A stretch of 41,479 bases of DNA from a bacterium (GTDB lineage Bacteria > Armatimonadota > Chthonomonadetes > Chthonomonadales > Chthonomonadaceae): NCBI GenBank assembly GCA_021805395.1, contig JAJZFJ010000069.1:1-41479 (forward strand). The letters run 5' to 3'. This document shows positions 16,102 through 24,829 of this stretch, piece after piece; position 1 is the first letter of the stretch; the number at the start of each line of letters is the position of its first letter. The notes below the pieces were generated by a model. It had not been told where the DNA came from. It did no database searches and saw nothing but the letters and a program-made list of their open reading frames with translations. The position numbers and the translations under genes are program-made.

Positions 16102-16181
16102 GGCTGATAAAACCTGTACGAACAGCAAAAGCCAGTTTTGCTGCAGGCATCTCATAAACGTGCGCGGTCTCCAGGTTTAAC

Positions 16182-16577
16182 CTAGAATATGCTGTTAATC
16201 AGATCGTCTCCAATCCCGAATCCAATTCCCATTTCTACTGCCTGACCGAATCCAGAATTCAGAAATCCGTCTACTGCGCCCATAATCCCTCCCTGTTGAA
16301 CATAGCCTGGCTGGTTCACAAAACCGCCCTGGTTATACTGCTGCATCTGGTTGCTCATCATTCCATGAATAGCCTGCATGAGAGACTGCATCTGCATCTG
16401 TTCCTGCTGAATCTGCATGGCCAGCTGTTTCAGGTCCATAAGCCACTCACGGGCATCCTGATTACCTGCCTGGCTTGCGTTTTGCAGCTTCTGCGCCAGA
16501 TTCTGAAGATTAAAGCTTACCTGCTGAGCCTCCATCTGAAGCTGTTGATATGCCTGATCCACCATGTACACGTCCAT
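16182..16577 (-). CDS. Q/M-rich coiled-coil small protein with Gly-rich tail
   Basis: A 131-aa protein. The start is placed at the ATG at 16577 (MDVYMVDQ), which has caggaggaagaaca before it; the open frame goes six codons further. Residues about 8-75 are predicted helix, very rich in Gln and Met (QIQQEQMQMQSLMQAI), with heptad spacing suggesting a coiled coil. Residues 80-131 are Gly/Gln/Asn-rich with an amphipathic GIMGAVDGFL...GIGFGIGDDL ending. There is no signal peptide. It is a single gene between osmC and an arsR-type gene. No family is recognised; the composition may give spurious matches. It could be a structural or aggregation-prone protein, which is speculation. Confidence 0.65.
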   Translation of the reverse strand: MDVYMVDQAYQQLQMEAQQVSFNLQNLAQKLQNASQAGNQDAREWLMDLKQLAMQIQQEQMQMQSLMQAIHGMMSNQMQQYNQGGFVNQPGYVQQGGIMGAVDGFLNSGFGQAVEMGIGFGIGDDLINSIF

Positions 16578-16791
16578 TGTTCTTCCTCCTGACAAAATTA
16601 GGTAGTCTGAGTGAATTGACTACATACACAATACGAGATTAAATGGATACTCGGTCTTAGCATTTTAGAAAAACGTTGGTCACATTAAATCGATTTGCGT
16701 TGTGATAACATTTCTGCACACATTAGAGATAAGCATCTTGCAAATCATATTCCGGGTATTAAAAATCTGTTTTAGTCCAGAAAGCTGGTTA

Positions 16792-17142
16792 TTAACAGCA
16801 TCTCTCGTTCTGCATAACTGCCTTGTTGTTTATAAAATCTGACAAGACAGCGTATGAGGCGAGATTGATTGAACAGATCATATTCTTTCCTCTTCTCTCC
16901 ATGATAATAAGGTTTGCCAGCCTCAACTCTCTGAGGTGATGTGAAATTGTTGAGTTAATTTCTGGCTGCCCGGTAATATGACAACAGATCTGTCCAGCTG
17001 TTGGTCCGCTGGTAACCTGAACTTCGCCTGCTTCTCCTACCGCAATTTCACAGTTCTGGGCTCGGAGAAATTCGTAGATATGCAGTCTGGTTGGGTCACC
17101 CAATGCCTTAAACATTTTTGAGAGGTCTACTCTATTATTCAT
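16792..17142 (-). CDS. ArsR-family winged-helix transcriptional regulator
   Basis: A 116-aa regulator beginning MFKALGDPTRLHIYEFL, the standard ArsR/SmtB opening, with the recognition helix in the NSTISHHLRELRLANLI segment (about residues 65-82) and a wing LIIMERRGKNMI. Cysteine pairs lie at ICCHI just before the recognition helix and at the C-terminal ERCC; ArsR metal sensors often use cysteines near the first place, so metal or redox sensing is possible, but no transporter or reductase gene is next to it. The start ATG has agaaggtaag upstream. Autoregulation is likely, as for most of the family; an inverted repeat at 17254-17273 is a candidate operator. Confidence 0.9.
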   Translation of the reverse strand: MNNRVDLSKMFKALGDPTRLHIYEFLRAQNCEIAVGEAGEVQVTSGPTAGQICCHITGQPEINSTISHHLRELRLANLIIMERRGKNMICSINLASYAVLSDFINNKAVMQNERCC

Positions 17143-17253
17143 CTTACCTTCTTTGAATTATATGCCTGTCAGTTATCAACCTAATGTCAAAGTTTTCCCG
17201 TATATATCTAGACTGAAAGCAGTTATCAGCCATTCATATACCCTTGAAATCAT

Positions 17254-17273
17254 CAAATTGCATAATCAATTTG
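17254..17273. promoter_or_regulatory. Inverted repeat between arsR-type gene and divergent mucin-like gene
   Basis: CAAATTG and CAATTTG flank six bases (cataat) as a perfect 7-bp inverted repeat, in the 262-bp gap between the divergent genes. It has the size of an operator, but is 112 bp from the ArsR start. The gap also holds a TATAAT at 17365-17370 before the plus-strand gene, without a good -35. Confidence 0.3.
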
Positions 17274-17404
17274 CTAAAATGTGCATGCGGAATGCATCGT
17301 GTTGCATAAGAATATCCTAAGCTAACAATTGCCGCATATCACAGACTGTTACATCTGATATAGGTATAATTTACTATCAATCGATTGAATCTGGAGTTTT
17401 TACT

Positions 17405-18031
17405 ATGAATACTCGTCGTAATGCCTCTCCCAGGCGGTCACGGAGTTCTGCAACTGCACAATTTGTGCTTCAACTATTTGTCGGTGGTGCATTAAGCCTA
17501 TGCCTCGGTTTCTTTGTAATTGCTCCACTTATTTCTAGAGGGCAGGGACCTGACACAGCTTCCTCTACATCAACTTCCAAGGAAATCAGCACACCCCAAA
17601 ACCCAGCACCTCCTGTAAGTAATCCCTCTCCACCTGCAATCACCACTCCTGCTCCATCCACACAGGTCTATACTCCACCACAGACCAGCGCAAGCAGTAA
17701 TCTGCCTCCCACCCAGCAGCCATCCCAAAGTCTCTCATCTGGCGGTCCAGCAGGTGGACCGACACTCGGTGGTGATAACAGCACAACCACGCAGAATCCC
17801 TCCAGTCTTGATAGTTCTCGATCATCTGGACAGAATACCAGATCAACTAAAACCACCAACTCTGTGAATCAATCACAGCCAACTCCACCAGCAACTGCAC
17901 CGGATACTTCGAAACAGAATACCACCAGCCCATCACAGAGTACTGGGATACAGCCTTCCACAATGAGTGGTGATAGCAACCCTTCTTCTACTCCCGGAAC
18001 CACACCTCCAACTCCTCTTGGCGGCAACTAG
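17405..18031 (+). CDS. Membrane-anchored Ser/Thr/Pro-rich (mucin-like) protein
   Basis: A 208-aa protein with an Arg-rich cytoplasmic N-terminus (about 15 residues), one transmembrane helix (FVLQLFVGGALSLCLGFFVI, about residues 20-40), and about 165 residues of Ser, Thr, Pro, Gln, Asn and Gly with no recognisable fold. The extracytoplasmic part resembles a disordered linker or O-glycosylatable stalk, ending in GGN. There are no repeats of fixed length. The start ATG follows ctggagttttt. It runs toward the RND pump gene on the other strand. The function is unknown; a stalk or cell-surface spacer role is an inference from composition only. Confidence 0.65.
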   Translation: MNTRRNASPRRSRSSATAQFVLQLFVGGALSLCLGFFVIAPLISRGQGPDTASSTSTSKEISTPQNPAPPVSNPSPPAITTPAPSTQVYTPPQTSASSNLPPTQQPSQSLSSGGPAGGPTLGGDNSTTTQNPSSLDSSRSSGQNTRSTKTTNSVNQSQPTPPATAPDTSKQNTTSPSQSTGIQPSTMSGDSNPSSTPGTTPPTPLGGN

Positions 18032-18043
18032 ACACTTAACAAT

Positions 18044-18080
18044 GGATGCCTCATGATAATTTAAGATCCATAAGGCATCC
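18044..18080. terminator. Hairpin between convergent genes (possible bidirectional terminator)
   Basis: ggatgcct (18044-18051) and aggcatcc (18073-18080) form an 8-bp stem with a 21-base AT-rich loop, between the convergent mucin-like and RND genes. The T tract after it is weak. Confidence 0.4.
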
Positions 18081-18082
18081 TT

Positions 18083-21000
18083 CTACTTGTCGGTCCGATG
18101 AAACCTGCGAACTAAAATCATCTTGAAATCTGCAAATAGTGTGAAGATGATGGGAATCATCACCAGAGTTAACAGCGTAGAGAGCAGCAATCCACCAATA
18201 ACTACTGTTGCCATTGGTGCCCGTATTTCTGATGCCTGCCCAATCCTTAACGCAATGGGCAACATCCCCATGATAGTGGCGATGGTGGTCATTAATATAG
18301 GTCTTAATCGTATTGACCCTGCTTCCTCCAGCGCTTCCTTAATACCCATACCATTTTTAATATGAGTTAGAGTATTGTCTAGCAGGAGTATGGCATTTCT
18401 TCCCATTAACCCACAAAGCATAATAATTCCAATTGCAGCAACCAGGGAGAGGGCTTCTCCTGTGATTGCAAGTGCAGCAAATCCCCCAACGAGTGCCATG
18501 GGAAGCACTGATAGAATAACAAGCGGAGTGCTTAAACTGTTGAAAAGTGTGGCAACAACAAGATAAACCAGCAGCGACGCTAGTCCAAGTGACATCACAA
18601 AAGGCAAAGCGTTGTCATTTAAAGCTTCAGCATCACCACTCCAGTGAATGGTTATTCCTGGATGAGCTATCCTGGAGATCCTGGATTGAACTGACTCTTC
18701 AACATTCCCCAGGTGAGCAGAAGGAGCAAGATCACCCGTTACCTCAATGAGCCTCTGTCCATCACTGCGTTCAATATTCGCAGGGCCCATTACACTCTGG
18801 ATACTGGCAATATCTGAAAGCTGAATCGGCTGGTTTTTGCTATCTGACCCCACCTGGACAGAACCTATAGACAGCGCGCTATTCTGCTGAATTCCAGCAA
18901 GGTGCACCCGGATAGTTACTGCCTTGTCTGGAGTTTGGAGGGATCCAGCTTCTGCACCATCTACTGCTTCTCTCAATATCTGCCCTGCCTGCGTAGGCGG
19001 TATATGATACAGATCAGCTCTCTCCGGGTTTATTAGAGCCTGTACCTCCGGCCTCCCGCCTCTTACTGAAACATCAGGATTAAGTACCGTCTTCATGCCT
19101 GCCAGCACGTTTCGAACCTTGGAAGCATAAGCAATTAGCTGTGAATAGTCTGGACCGCGAAGCTCAATATCTACAGGAGATGACAACCCGATAACCGATC
19201 TTAACGCTGAAACAGTTATCCTTTTGCCAGATGTAGCGAATGGTGTTAATTGGCTGCGAATTTTCGCTGCAACCTGCTCATCTGACTGGATTCGGGTGCT
19301 GCTGTTATGAAGTGAGAACAGTTTTGCTAATATTCCTGCCGACGGTTTAAGCTGAACAAGTATCTGGCCATATTGCGAACCATTACGGGGAATAACCCCG
19401 AAGCCTCCCACTATTTCTCCCACAGTTGAAACTGTTGTATGGACTTGGGTTACGCGTCTTATCTCTTTCACTAACTCGTCTGTCACAGTTTTAGTGTTTT
19501 GCATGCTGGATCCTGCTGGCATCTCAATATTTACCTGTACTTCGCCCTGGTCTATACCAGGAATGAAATCGAATCCCAGGTTTTCAACAGAAAAATAGCA
19601 GACAACACCTAGCACAATTACTACTGTAAGTACAACCGAAGCACGATGACTGAGTGCATATCGAATTAAACGTCTGTATAAATGCTCCAACTTCTCATAT
19701 TGCAGATCAAAAGCAGATTGAAACCGGGTCTTAATTCTGGCAATACTGTTTTCACTGTACCAAAGACTTGCCAGCATAGGGGTAACCGTGAAAGCAACCA
19801 GAAGTGAGAACAGAGTGGCAGTCGCAATGCACAATCCGAATTGTCGAAAGAAACCGCCTACAATTCCCCCCATAAACGCGATAGGAATGAATACCACAAC
19901 ATCTACGAGTGTAATTGTCATTCCTGCAAAGCCAATTTCCTGGCGGCCATTTAATGCAGCTATTGCCGGGGTTTCTCCCATGTTTAAATGACGCGTAATT
20001 GCCTCTAGCACCACAATAGAATCATCAATTAAGATGCCAACAGATAACGATAGTGCCAATAGTGTCATCTGGTTTAAGGTTAACTGCAGCACCTGCATCA
20101 TGGTAAAAGTTGCGGCCACACAGGCAGGAATAGCAATTGCCACTATAACTGTACCGCGGGCATTATGAAGGAAAAAGTATACTACCCCCATAGATAGAAT
20201 TGCGCCAAGAATGAGGCTGAAATCGACATCATCAAGAGCAGCACGTACAATGGTAGTGCTGTTATCCAAAATGCTGAGAGTGGCCTGATTGTTCAGGGCA
20301 GGATAGAGTGATTTCATAATATTCTTCACTTTATCTGCAACTTCTACAGCTCCAGCAGTGCTGGATTTACTGATTACTATTGAGATACCTGGTTTGCCAT
20401 CTATTTCCACAATGGATGCCGGTTTCTCCCAGGATAACGACACCGTTGCTAAATCGCCAACTGTAAATGGTGGGACTGGCGGCTCAGCAGATGCGGGAGC
20501 AGGGCGCATTAACGATGCTACAGATGAGGCAGCTAAAGACTGCGAAAAAATGGGAGCTTCGTTTATCTGGGAGAGAGTGTCGTAATCATCCTGCATTCTA
20601 ATGTCGGTTGTGGCCGAACCCTGGTTAATATTCCCAGCAGGTATATTGATGCCGCCGGCATCCAGGCTGTTTACAACATCTAGAATTGTTAGACCATTTT
20701 GCGCGAGTGCATCTGGACTTACTGAGACCGACACCTCGGGATCAGCCCCACCAAGAAGAGTAATCTTCCCAATTCCCTGTACAGACTGCAGCTTTGGCAC
20801 AACCAGTTTTTTGACGAGCATGCGCAACTGATTTATTTGAAGAGAATTACTGCTAACTCCCAGCGTCATAATAGGCTGGGTATTTATATCTAGTGGTGCA
20901 ACTACGGGATACTGTACCGATGTTGGAAACTGGGAGCGAAGTGTATCTATTCTCGATTGAAGATCTCTCTCTACTGACGGGATATCTGTTCCTACATGGA

Positions 21001-21283
21001 AATCGATACTGACGATGGAGAGGTTGGACTGCGAACTTGAATAGACATTCTTCACGCCATCCAATCCGCGAACCACATCCTCTATGGGTTTACTTATCTG
21101 CTTTTCAACTTCGGATGGACCCGCACCTGGATAAGCAGTCACAACAGTAATCGTGGGAATTGTTACACGGGGATTAAGTTCAACAGGAAGCTGATAATAC
21201 GACACTATCCCAATCAGAAGAGTAGCAACTAAACAAAGCCACACCACTAATGGTCTGGCGATAGCAATGCGAGTTAGCCACAT
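18083..21283 (-). CDS. RND-family efflux pump inner-membrane subunit (HAE1/AcrB-like)
   Basis: A 1066-aa proton-driven exporter of the length usual for the family. It opens with a transmembrane helix after IARPLVVWL, then the porter domain (PRVTIPTITVVTAYPGAGPSEVEKQI). Helix 4 holds the proton-relay Asp pair in GILIDDSIVVLE (about residues 415-420), and the second half repeats the pattern, with a helix 10-type Lys/Asn region in LLDNTLTHI. Normally it works with a periplasmic adaptor and a TolC-like channel; neither gene is next to it here, so it may use partners encoded elsewhere. An unusual Ala/Pro-rich insert (ASAEPPVPPF) lies at about residues 260-275. The ATG has gttgagg upstream. Substrate unknown. 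Confidence 0.93.
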   Translation of the reverse strand: MWLTRIAIARPLVVWLCLVATLLIGIVSYYQLPVELNPRVTIPTITVVTAYPGAGPSEVEKQISKPIEDVVRGLDGVKNVYSSSQSNLSIVSIDFHVGTDIPSVERDLQSRIDTLRSQFPTSVQYPVVAPLDINTQPIMTLGVSSNSLQINQLRMLVKKLVVPKLQSVQGIGKITLLGGADPEVSVSVSPDALAQNGLTILDVVNSLDAGGINIPAGNINQGSATTDIRMQDDYDTLSQINEAPIFSQSLAASSVASLMRPAPASAEPPVPPFTVGDLATVSLSWEKPASIVEIDGKPGISIVISKSSTAGAVEVADKVKNIMKSLYPALNNQATLSILDNSTTIVRAALDDVDFSLILGAILSMGVVYFFLHNARGTVIVAIAIPACVAATFTMMQVLQLTLNQMTLLALSLSVGILIDDSIVVLEAITRHLNMGETPAIAALNGRQEIGFAGMTITLVDVVVFIPIAFMGGIVGGFFRQFGLCIATATLFSLLVAFTVTPMLASLWYSENSIARIKTRFQSAFDLQYEKLEHLYRRLIRYALSHRASVVLTVVIVLGVVCYFSVENLGFDFIPGIDQGEVQVNIEMPAGSSMQNTKTVTDELVKEIRRVTQVHTTVSTVGEIVGGFGVIPRNGSQYGQILVQLKPSAGILAKLFSLHNSSTRIQSDEQVAAKIRSQLTPFATSGKRITVSALRSVIGLSSPVDIELRGPDYSQLIAYASKVRNVLAGMKTVLNPDVSVRGGRPEVQALINPERADLYHIPPTQAGQILREAVDGAEAGSLQTPDKAVTIRVHLAGIQQNSALSIGSVQVGSDSKNQPIQLSDIASIQSVMGPANIERSDGQRLIEVTGDLAPSAHLGNVEESVQSRISRIAHPGITIHWSGDAEALNDNALPFVMSLGLASLLVYLVVATLFNSLSTPLVILSVLPMALVGGFAALAITGEALSLVAAIGIIMLCGLMGRNAILLLDNTLTHIKNGMGIKEALEEAGSIRLRPILMTTIATIMGMLPIALRIGQASEIRAPMATVVIGGLLLSTLLTLVMIPIIFTLFADFKMILVRRFHRTDK

Positions 21284-21398
21284 TGCCTCAACCCCGGGAA
21301 GTGATTTAAGTGAGAAGTCCTAAATAGCATTAGTGTACTATTGTACCCTCCCTCACTCTACCGGTGGGATCCAAATTGCCTTACTTATGAATCCATGT

Positions 21399-21435
21399 AT
21401 TTATCCCCCCGAAAATATAACAGGGGGGGATAAAT
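21399..21435 (-). terminator. Terminator-like hairpin after the lipoprotein gene
   Basis: atttatcccccc (21399-21410) pairs with ggggggataaat (up to 21435) around a 12-base AT-rich loop. It lies 22 bp beyond the stop of the lipoprotein gene and before the start of the RND gene on the minus strand. Confidence 0.6.
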
Positions 21436-21456
21436 AAGGCTGTACTTCTCGAAATG

Positions 21457-22869
21457 CTACAGTAAGGTTGCTGTGAAACTGCCCGATCCATTGAATACGT
21501 TCCCAGAAGGGAGGTTAGCAAAGTTCCATGTCCCTGAAGCAGTTGTTGCACCTGACTTGCTTGTTAACGTAACAGTACCAGATGGAGTGCTGCCAGTTGC
21601 TGCTGGTGTAACAATTTGACCTGTTACAGTTCCAGATGAATTGGAAGCTGGCCCTATCATCAACACATAGGACTGAGTATGTGAAAGATTACCACCTGGT
21701 TGTACTGCGTATACAATTGAAGTACCATCTGAAAGAGTGAATAGAAATCCTATACCCTGTATCGGCACTGAAGAACTACTGGATGCTGTGAAGTCACATA
21801 CATATCCAGAGGACTGAACTGATCCATCACTACTCTGGCTGTTTGCTGCCTCCCAGTGACCTGCACCAGACCCACTTGCAGCAAACCACTCGCCATGTGC
21901 CTCTTCACCCATCACACTTCCCTGAATAGTGTACAGCTTGTCTACAGATGAGCCTGAGAATGTACCGTTCGAGGAAATTGGACATAAGAACGTATCTGCA
22001 TCTAGAATGTTATTAGATGAATCTGTTACCACAAGAAGCACATTTGCTTCCATTGTGGTTGTGTTTATGGTCAAGTTTACAATGCCATGCTCTGAGGAAG
22101 AAGATTCGCCATCTCCAGAGTCCGTGCTTGACTGGCCATTACTTGCAGTCTGACTAACTGATGCAGTTTGAACTGTTCCACCAGTAAGCATTGCACCCCA
22201 GGGATCATTACTAACATAGGCTGCTGAAACAAGAGTTTTTTGAGACTCTGTTTCTACACTTGTTAACTCAGTCTGATGCTGTTCCAGATTCTTTGTGAGG
22301 TCCACAGTAGGAGCAGTCCCACTGTTCTGTTCTATTGTAATTTGTGATTGAACCTGGGTGGCTACAGCACTGAGATCTTCGCTTGAACTGACAGTGTTCG
22401 CTGCTACCTGTGACAGCACATAGCTGCTAACCAAAGTGGAAGTGGAGTCGACATTTGCGCTAACAGGAGTGCTGCTGTTATCTCGAACATAGCTTCCTAA
22501 ATTGAGCGTAGTCGGTACTCCCCCAGTCCCGGTTACTGTTTTGGTTGCTTCCACAATGTAGTTATGTCCCGTGGTGAGACTTGAAAACTGATAATCGCCA
22601 TTTACATCAGTTGTTGTAGTGCTGACAGGAGCACTTGATAAAGCGGCTGTACCATTCTGAGTGATATCGTAAAGACTCACTGTTGCTCCAGGAAGCGGTA
22701 TCTCGCTGCTCGTTGCTCTTGTTGCAGTCCCCGCAGGCACATTAACGGTTCCAGACAACATGGCACTTTTAGTAATAGCAGTACCGCCGCTGCCACACCC
22801 CGCAAGCATAATCGCCAATAAGGAAGAAAGACAAAGGAAAAACACAAGTTTAAACGGTTTAGTGTACAT
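21457..22869 (-). CDS. Secreted lipoprotein with carboxypeptidase-regulatory-like domain
   Basis: A 470-aa protein. The start is set at the ATG at 22869 (MYTKPFKL), because caggagag precedes it and because it then begins with a proper signal peptide (LVFFLCLSSLLAIM) ending in the lipobox LAGC; the open frame runs 25 codons further upstream. The lipid-modified Cys is at about residue 24. Residues about 35-115 look like a carboxypeptidase regulatory-like/CnaB beta-sandwich (GATVSLYDI, DVNGDYQFSSLTTGHNYIVEA). The rest is Ser/Thr/Gly-rich with beta-strand patterns and no catalytic motif. It probably sits in the outer membrane or at the surface. No function can be assigned. Confidence 0.75.
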   Translation of the reverse strand: MYTKPFKLVFFLCLSSLLAIMLAGCGSGGTAITKSAMLSGTVNVPAGTATRATSSEIPLPGATVSLYDITQNGTAALSSAPVSTTTTDVNGDYQFSSLTTGHNYIVEATKTVTGTGGVPTTLNLGSYVRDNSSTPVSANVDSTSTLVSSYVLSQVAANTVSSSEDLSAVATQVQSQITIEQNSGTAPTVDLTKNLEQHQTELTSVETESQKTLVSAAYVSNDPWGAMLTGGTVQTASVSQTASNGQSSTDSGDGESSSSEHGIVNLTINTTTMEANVLLVVTDSSNNILDADTFLCPISSNGTFSGSSVDKLYTIQGSVMGEEAHGEWFAASGSGAGHWEAANSQSSDGSVQSSGYVCDFTASSSSSVPIQGIGFLFTLSDGTSIVYAVQPGGNLSHTQSYVLMIGPASNSSGTVTGQIVTPAATGSTPSGTVTLTSKSGATTASGTWNFANLPSGNVFNGSGSFTATLL

Positions 22870-23107
22870 ATAACTCTCCTGAATTATGCAGCATTGCATA
22901 AGCCAAACTGGTTGAATGTATGTGTATCGGTGTTTAGCAGCCAACTCAAGAGAGTATAATTACTGGTTTTCCTTATTTAATAGCCTGGAAATGATGCCAG
23001 CATGTTTACTGACTAAATAGAATCACTCATTTCGGGGAGGTCTAATGCATAAAACCATGGGAAAACATGTAATGCAATTGAATTGCGAATACTTGATATG
23101 CTTTCAG

Positions 23108-23136
23108 TTGACAGCGTAATAAACAGTAGCTATAAT
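23108..23136 (+). promoter_or_regulatory. Consensus housekeeping promoter of the PhyH gene
   Basis: TTGACA (23108-23113) and TATAAT (23131-23136) are separated by exactly 17 bases: both hexamers are perfect. Transcription would start about 23143, leaving a leader of about 45 bases. The 22870-23187 gap otherwise shows a 24-codon ORF at 23045-23119 with ggggagg before it, which is too short to support. Confidence 0.85.
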
Positions 23137-23187
23137 ACTTTAGCAATACAGCTTCAATTTGCTAAAGTTAGATTTTAGGAGGTAACA

Positions 23188-24030
23188 ATGCTTACCCAGA
23201 ATGCACTTGCCAATCAGTTTCAAACCGAGGGATACACGGTAGCCAGAGGACTATTCTCTACGGATGAAACGAATCGATACGTTGATCATTATATGAAAAT
23301 GCGGTCTGAAGGTGACAAACCAGGAGATTTTGCGGGCCTTGATCTAACAAGTGAAGACCCTCTCAAGCGCTTCCCAAGAATGATTCACATGCATCGATGG
23401 GATGATGTTACACTAAAATGGCTGCTGGATCCGCGTATTAACAGATGTTTGACAGAGATAATGGGGCTTGAGCCGTATGCAGTCCAAACAATGGTCTACT
23501 TCAAACCAGCAGGTGGCAGAGGGCAGGCACTCCACCAGGATAACTTTTATCTGCGTGTGCAGCCAGGAACCTGTGTTGCCGCCTGGATGGCACTGGATAG
23601 GTGTGATGAAGAAAATGGGTGCCTGCAGGTTGTTCCTGGGAGCCATCAGTGGCCAGTGCTTTGCCCCGTGAAGGCTGATCTATCGCAAAGCTTCACAGAC
23701 GTTACAGTGCCGCTTCCCCCAGATGTGAAGATTGAACCAGTGCTTATGGAACCTGGAGATGTGCTCTTCTTTAATGGTTCAATTGTACATGGCAGTCTGC
23801 CTAACATCTCATCAGACCGCTTTAGACGTGCTCTCATAGGACACTATATTGCTGGAGAAGCAAACAGCGTAGCTCAGTACTATCATCCTGTACTAAGAAT
23901 GGATGGAACGGAAGTTGAACTGGAAACCAGTGAAGGGGGCGGACCTTGTGGTGTATGGGTGGACAATGAGAGTGGTGCCAAGCAGATTGAAGTAACTGGC
24001 AAACTGGAAGCTGGCTTTCTTCACGAATAG
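23188..24030 (+). CDS. Phytanoyl-CoA dioxygenase (PhyH) family Fe(II)/2-oxoglutarate oxygenase
   Basis: A 280-aa non-haem iron oxygenase. The metal triad is visible: His116 and Asp118 in ALHQDN, and the distal His201 in IVHGS; NPGDVLFF-like EPGDVLFFNGS before it is typical of the family. The WMALD...ENGCLQVVPGSH segment is the classic PhyH core. Such enzymes hydroxylate varied small molecules using 2-oxoglutarate and O2; the substrate is not predictable. The start is fixed by ttttaggaggtaaca before the ATG. A perfect promoter drives it as a single gene. It ends 4 bp from the stop of the RHH gene on the opposite strand. Confidence 0.92.
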   Translation: MLTQNALANQFQTEGYTVARGLFSTDETNRYVDHYMKMRSEGDKPGDFAGLDLTSEDPLKRFPRMIHMHRWDDVTLKWLLDPRINRCLTEIMGLEPYAVQTMVYFKPAGGRGQALHQDNFYLRVQPGTCVAAWMALDRCDEENGCLQVVPGSHQWPVLCPVKADLSQSFTDVTVPLPPDVKIEPVLMEPGDVLFFNGSIVHGSLPNISSDRFRRALIGHYIAGEANSVAQYYHPVLRMDGTEVELETSEGGGPCGVWVDNESGAKQIEVTGKLEAGFLHE

Positions 24031-24034
24031 ATCG

Positions 24035-24265
24035 TTACTTCAAACTTTCCTGAATAGTTACAACTAACTGCATCTGCTCTTTTTCATAGCCGAAATCCTG
24101 AGCTTCATCGTCGGGAGGACGAAGATATCCAGTTTCAGCAATGAGCAGGTGCAGCTGATTTCTGATTAGCTGGGAAACACTTGTCGAATTCCAGTGAGCA
24201 CACCGTCTAAGCCATTCGTGCTCCTCATCAGTTAAACGTATTGTAATCGATTGTCTTCTAGTCAT
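24035..24265 (-). CDS. Small ribbon-helix-helix-like DNA-binding protein
   Basis: A 76-aa protein opening with RRQSITIRLTDEEHEWLRRCA, then SVSQLIRNQLHLLI: a short beta strand with alternating basic/hydrophobic residues and two helices, the layout of Arc/MetJ/CopG ribbon-helix-helix repressors. The C-terminal 30 residues are acidic and have no known fold. Antitoxins often have this build, but no toxin gene is adjacent (the upstream gene on this strand ends 124 bp away after a terminator). It may be a stand-alone regulator. The ATG follows gaggataggg. Confidence 0.7.
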   Translation of the reverse strand: MTRRQSITIRLTDEEHEWLRRCAHWNSTSVSQLIRNQLHLLIAETGYLRPPDDEAQDFGYEKEQMQLVVTIQESLK

Positions 24266-24316
24266 CCCTATCCTCTATCTCTCTGATATAGTTTACACCA
24301 GAATAGATCTCATACC

Positions 24317-24356
24317 ATAAAAACAGGAAGGTGAGAGGCATTTCCTCTCACCTTCC
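24317..24356 (-). terminator. Strong Rho-independent terminator
   Basis: ggaaggtgagagg (24326-24338) and cctctcaccttcc (24344-24356) form a perfect 13-bp stem with a 5-base loop; on the minus strand it is followed by tgttttta. It closes the transcript of the small gene at 24390-24572. Confidence 0.85.
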
Positions 24357-24389
24357 AGATCACCTGCCACAATCTAATTACAGGTACTT

Positions 24390-24572
24390 CTATGCTGCCT
24401 GCTCTACTTTGCGGAATTTACGGGTGTATTCAACCACACGTCTACCTTCAGGTAGAAAATCTTTTTCCTGCACATGGATCACAGTTCCAGCTTCTATGTC
24501 CACATAGGTTCCTGGCTCAACTTCCTGGCCAGAAATAAACTCTTCTGAACTAATGCGAGATAAATTATTCAT
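24390..24572 (-). CDS. Small hypothetical protein
   Basis: A 60-aa protein. The start is placed at the ATG at 24572 (MNNLSRIS), with aaaggagac 11 bases upstream; the frame is open for 16 codons more but without a ribosome binding site. The middle reads GQEVEPGTYVDIEAGTVIHV, a beta-rich PGxY...G pattern, and the end is basic (RKFRKVEQAA). It faintly recalls the YjzC-type small proteins, but this is not secure. It has its own terminator, so it appears to be a single transcription unit. The function is unknown. Confidence 0.6.
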   Translation of the reverse strand: MNNLSRISSEEFISGQEVEPGTYVDIEAGTVIHVQEKDFLPEGRRVVEYTRKFRKVEQAA

Positions 24573-24829
24573 CTTTCTCGTGTCTCCTTTGTGCCTGTGT
24601 CCTGCAAGTTTGGTTATCATTTCAACACAGTCACGGATGCGTTGGTAGCTTTAACGCGGTTGGGGTATGTACCCCTATTTTATTAGTACGCTCAATAAAG
24701 TGTACTATTCCTTGATTATGGCAAAAATATGAGAAAAACTCAAGAAAAGATGCAAAAAAATCATTAATTAGCTTCAAATCGCTTAATTAGCAACAGAAAA
24801 CATCTAATGCCCTTGACATCTTGATTAGG

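Noticed and set aside
15926-16180. 84-codon plus-strand frame overlapping the osmC start
   Set aside because: It overlaps the 5' end of osmC and the hairpin at 16068-16101, with no ribosome binding site and a random-looking product.
23045-23119. 24-codon ORF with a strong ggggagg ribosome binding site upstream of the PhyH gene
   Set aside because: It is very short, ends inside the spacer of the perfect promoter at 23108-23136, and has no visible promoter of its own; support is too weak.
24035-24265. Toxin-antitoxin pair around the ribbon-helix-helix gene
   Set aside because: No small toxin gene overlaps or follows it; the neighbours are a PhyH oxygenase on the other strand and a gene closed by its own terminator.
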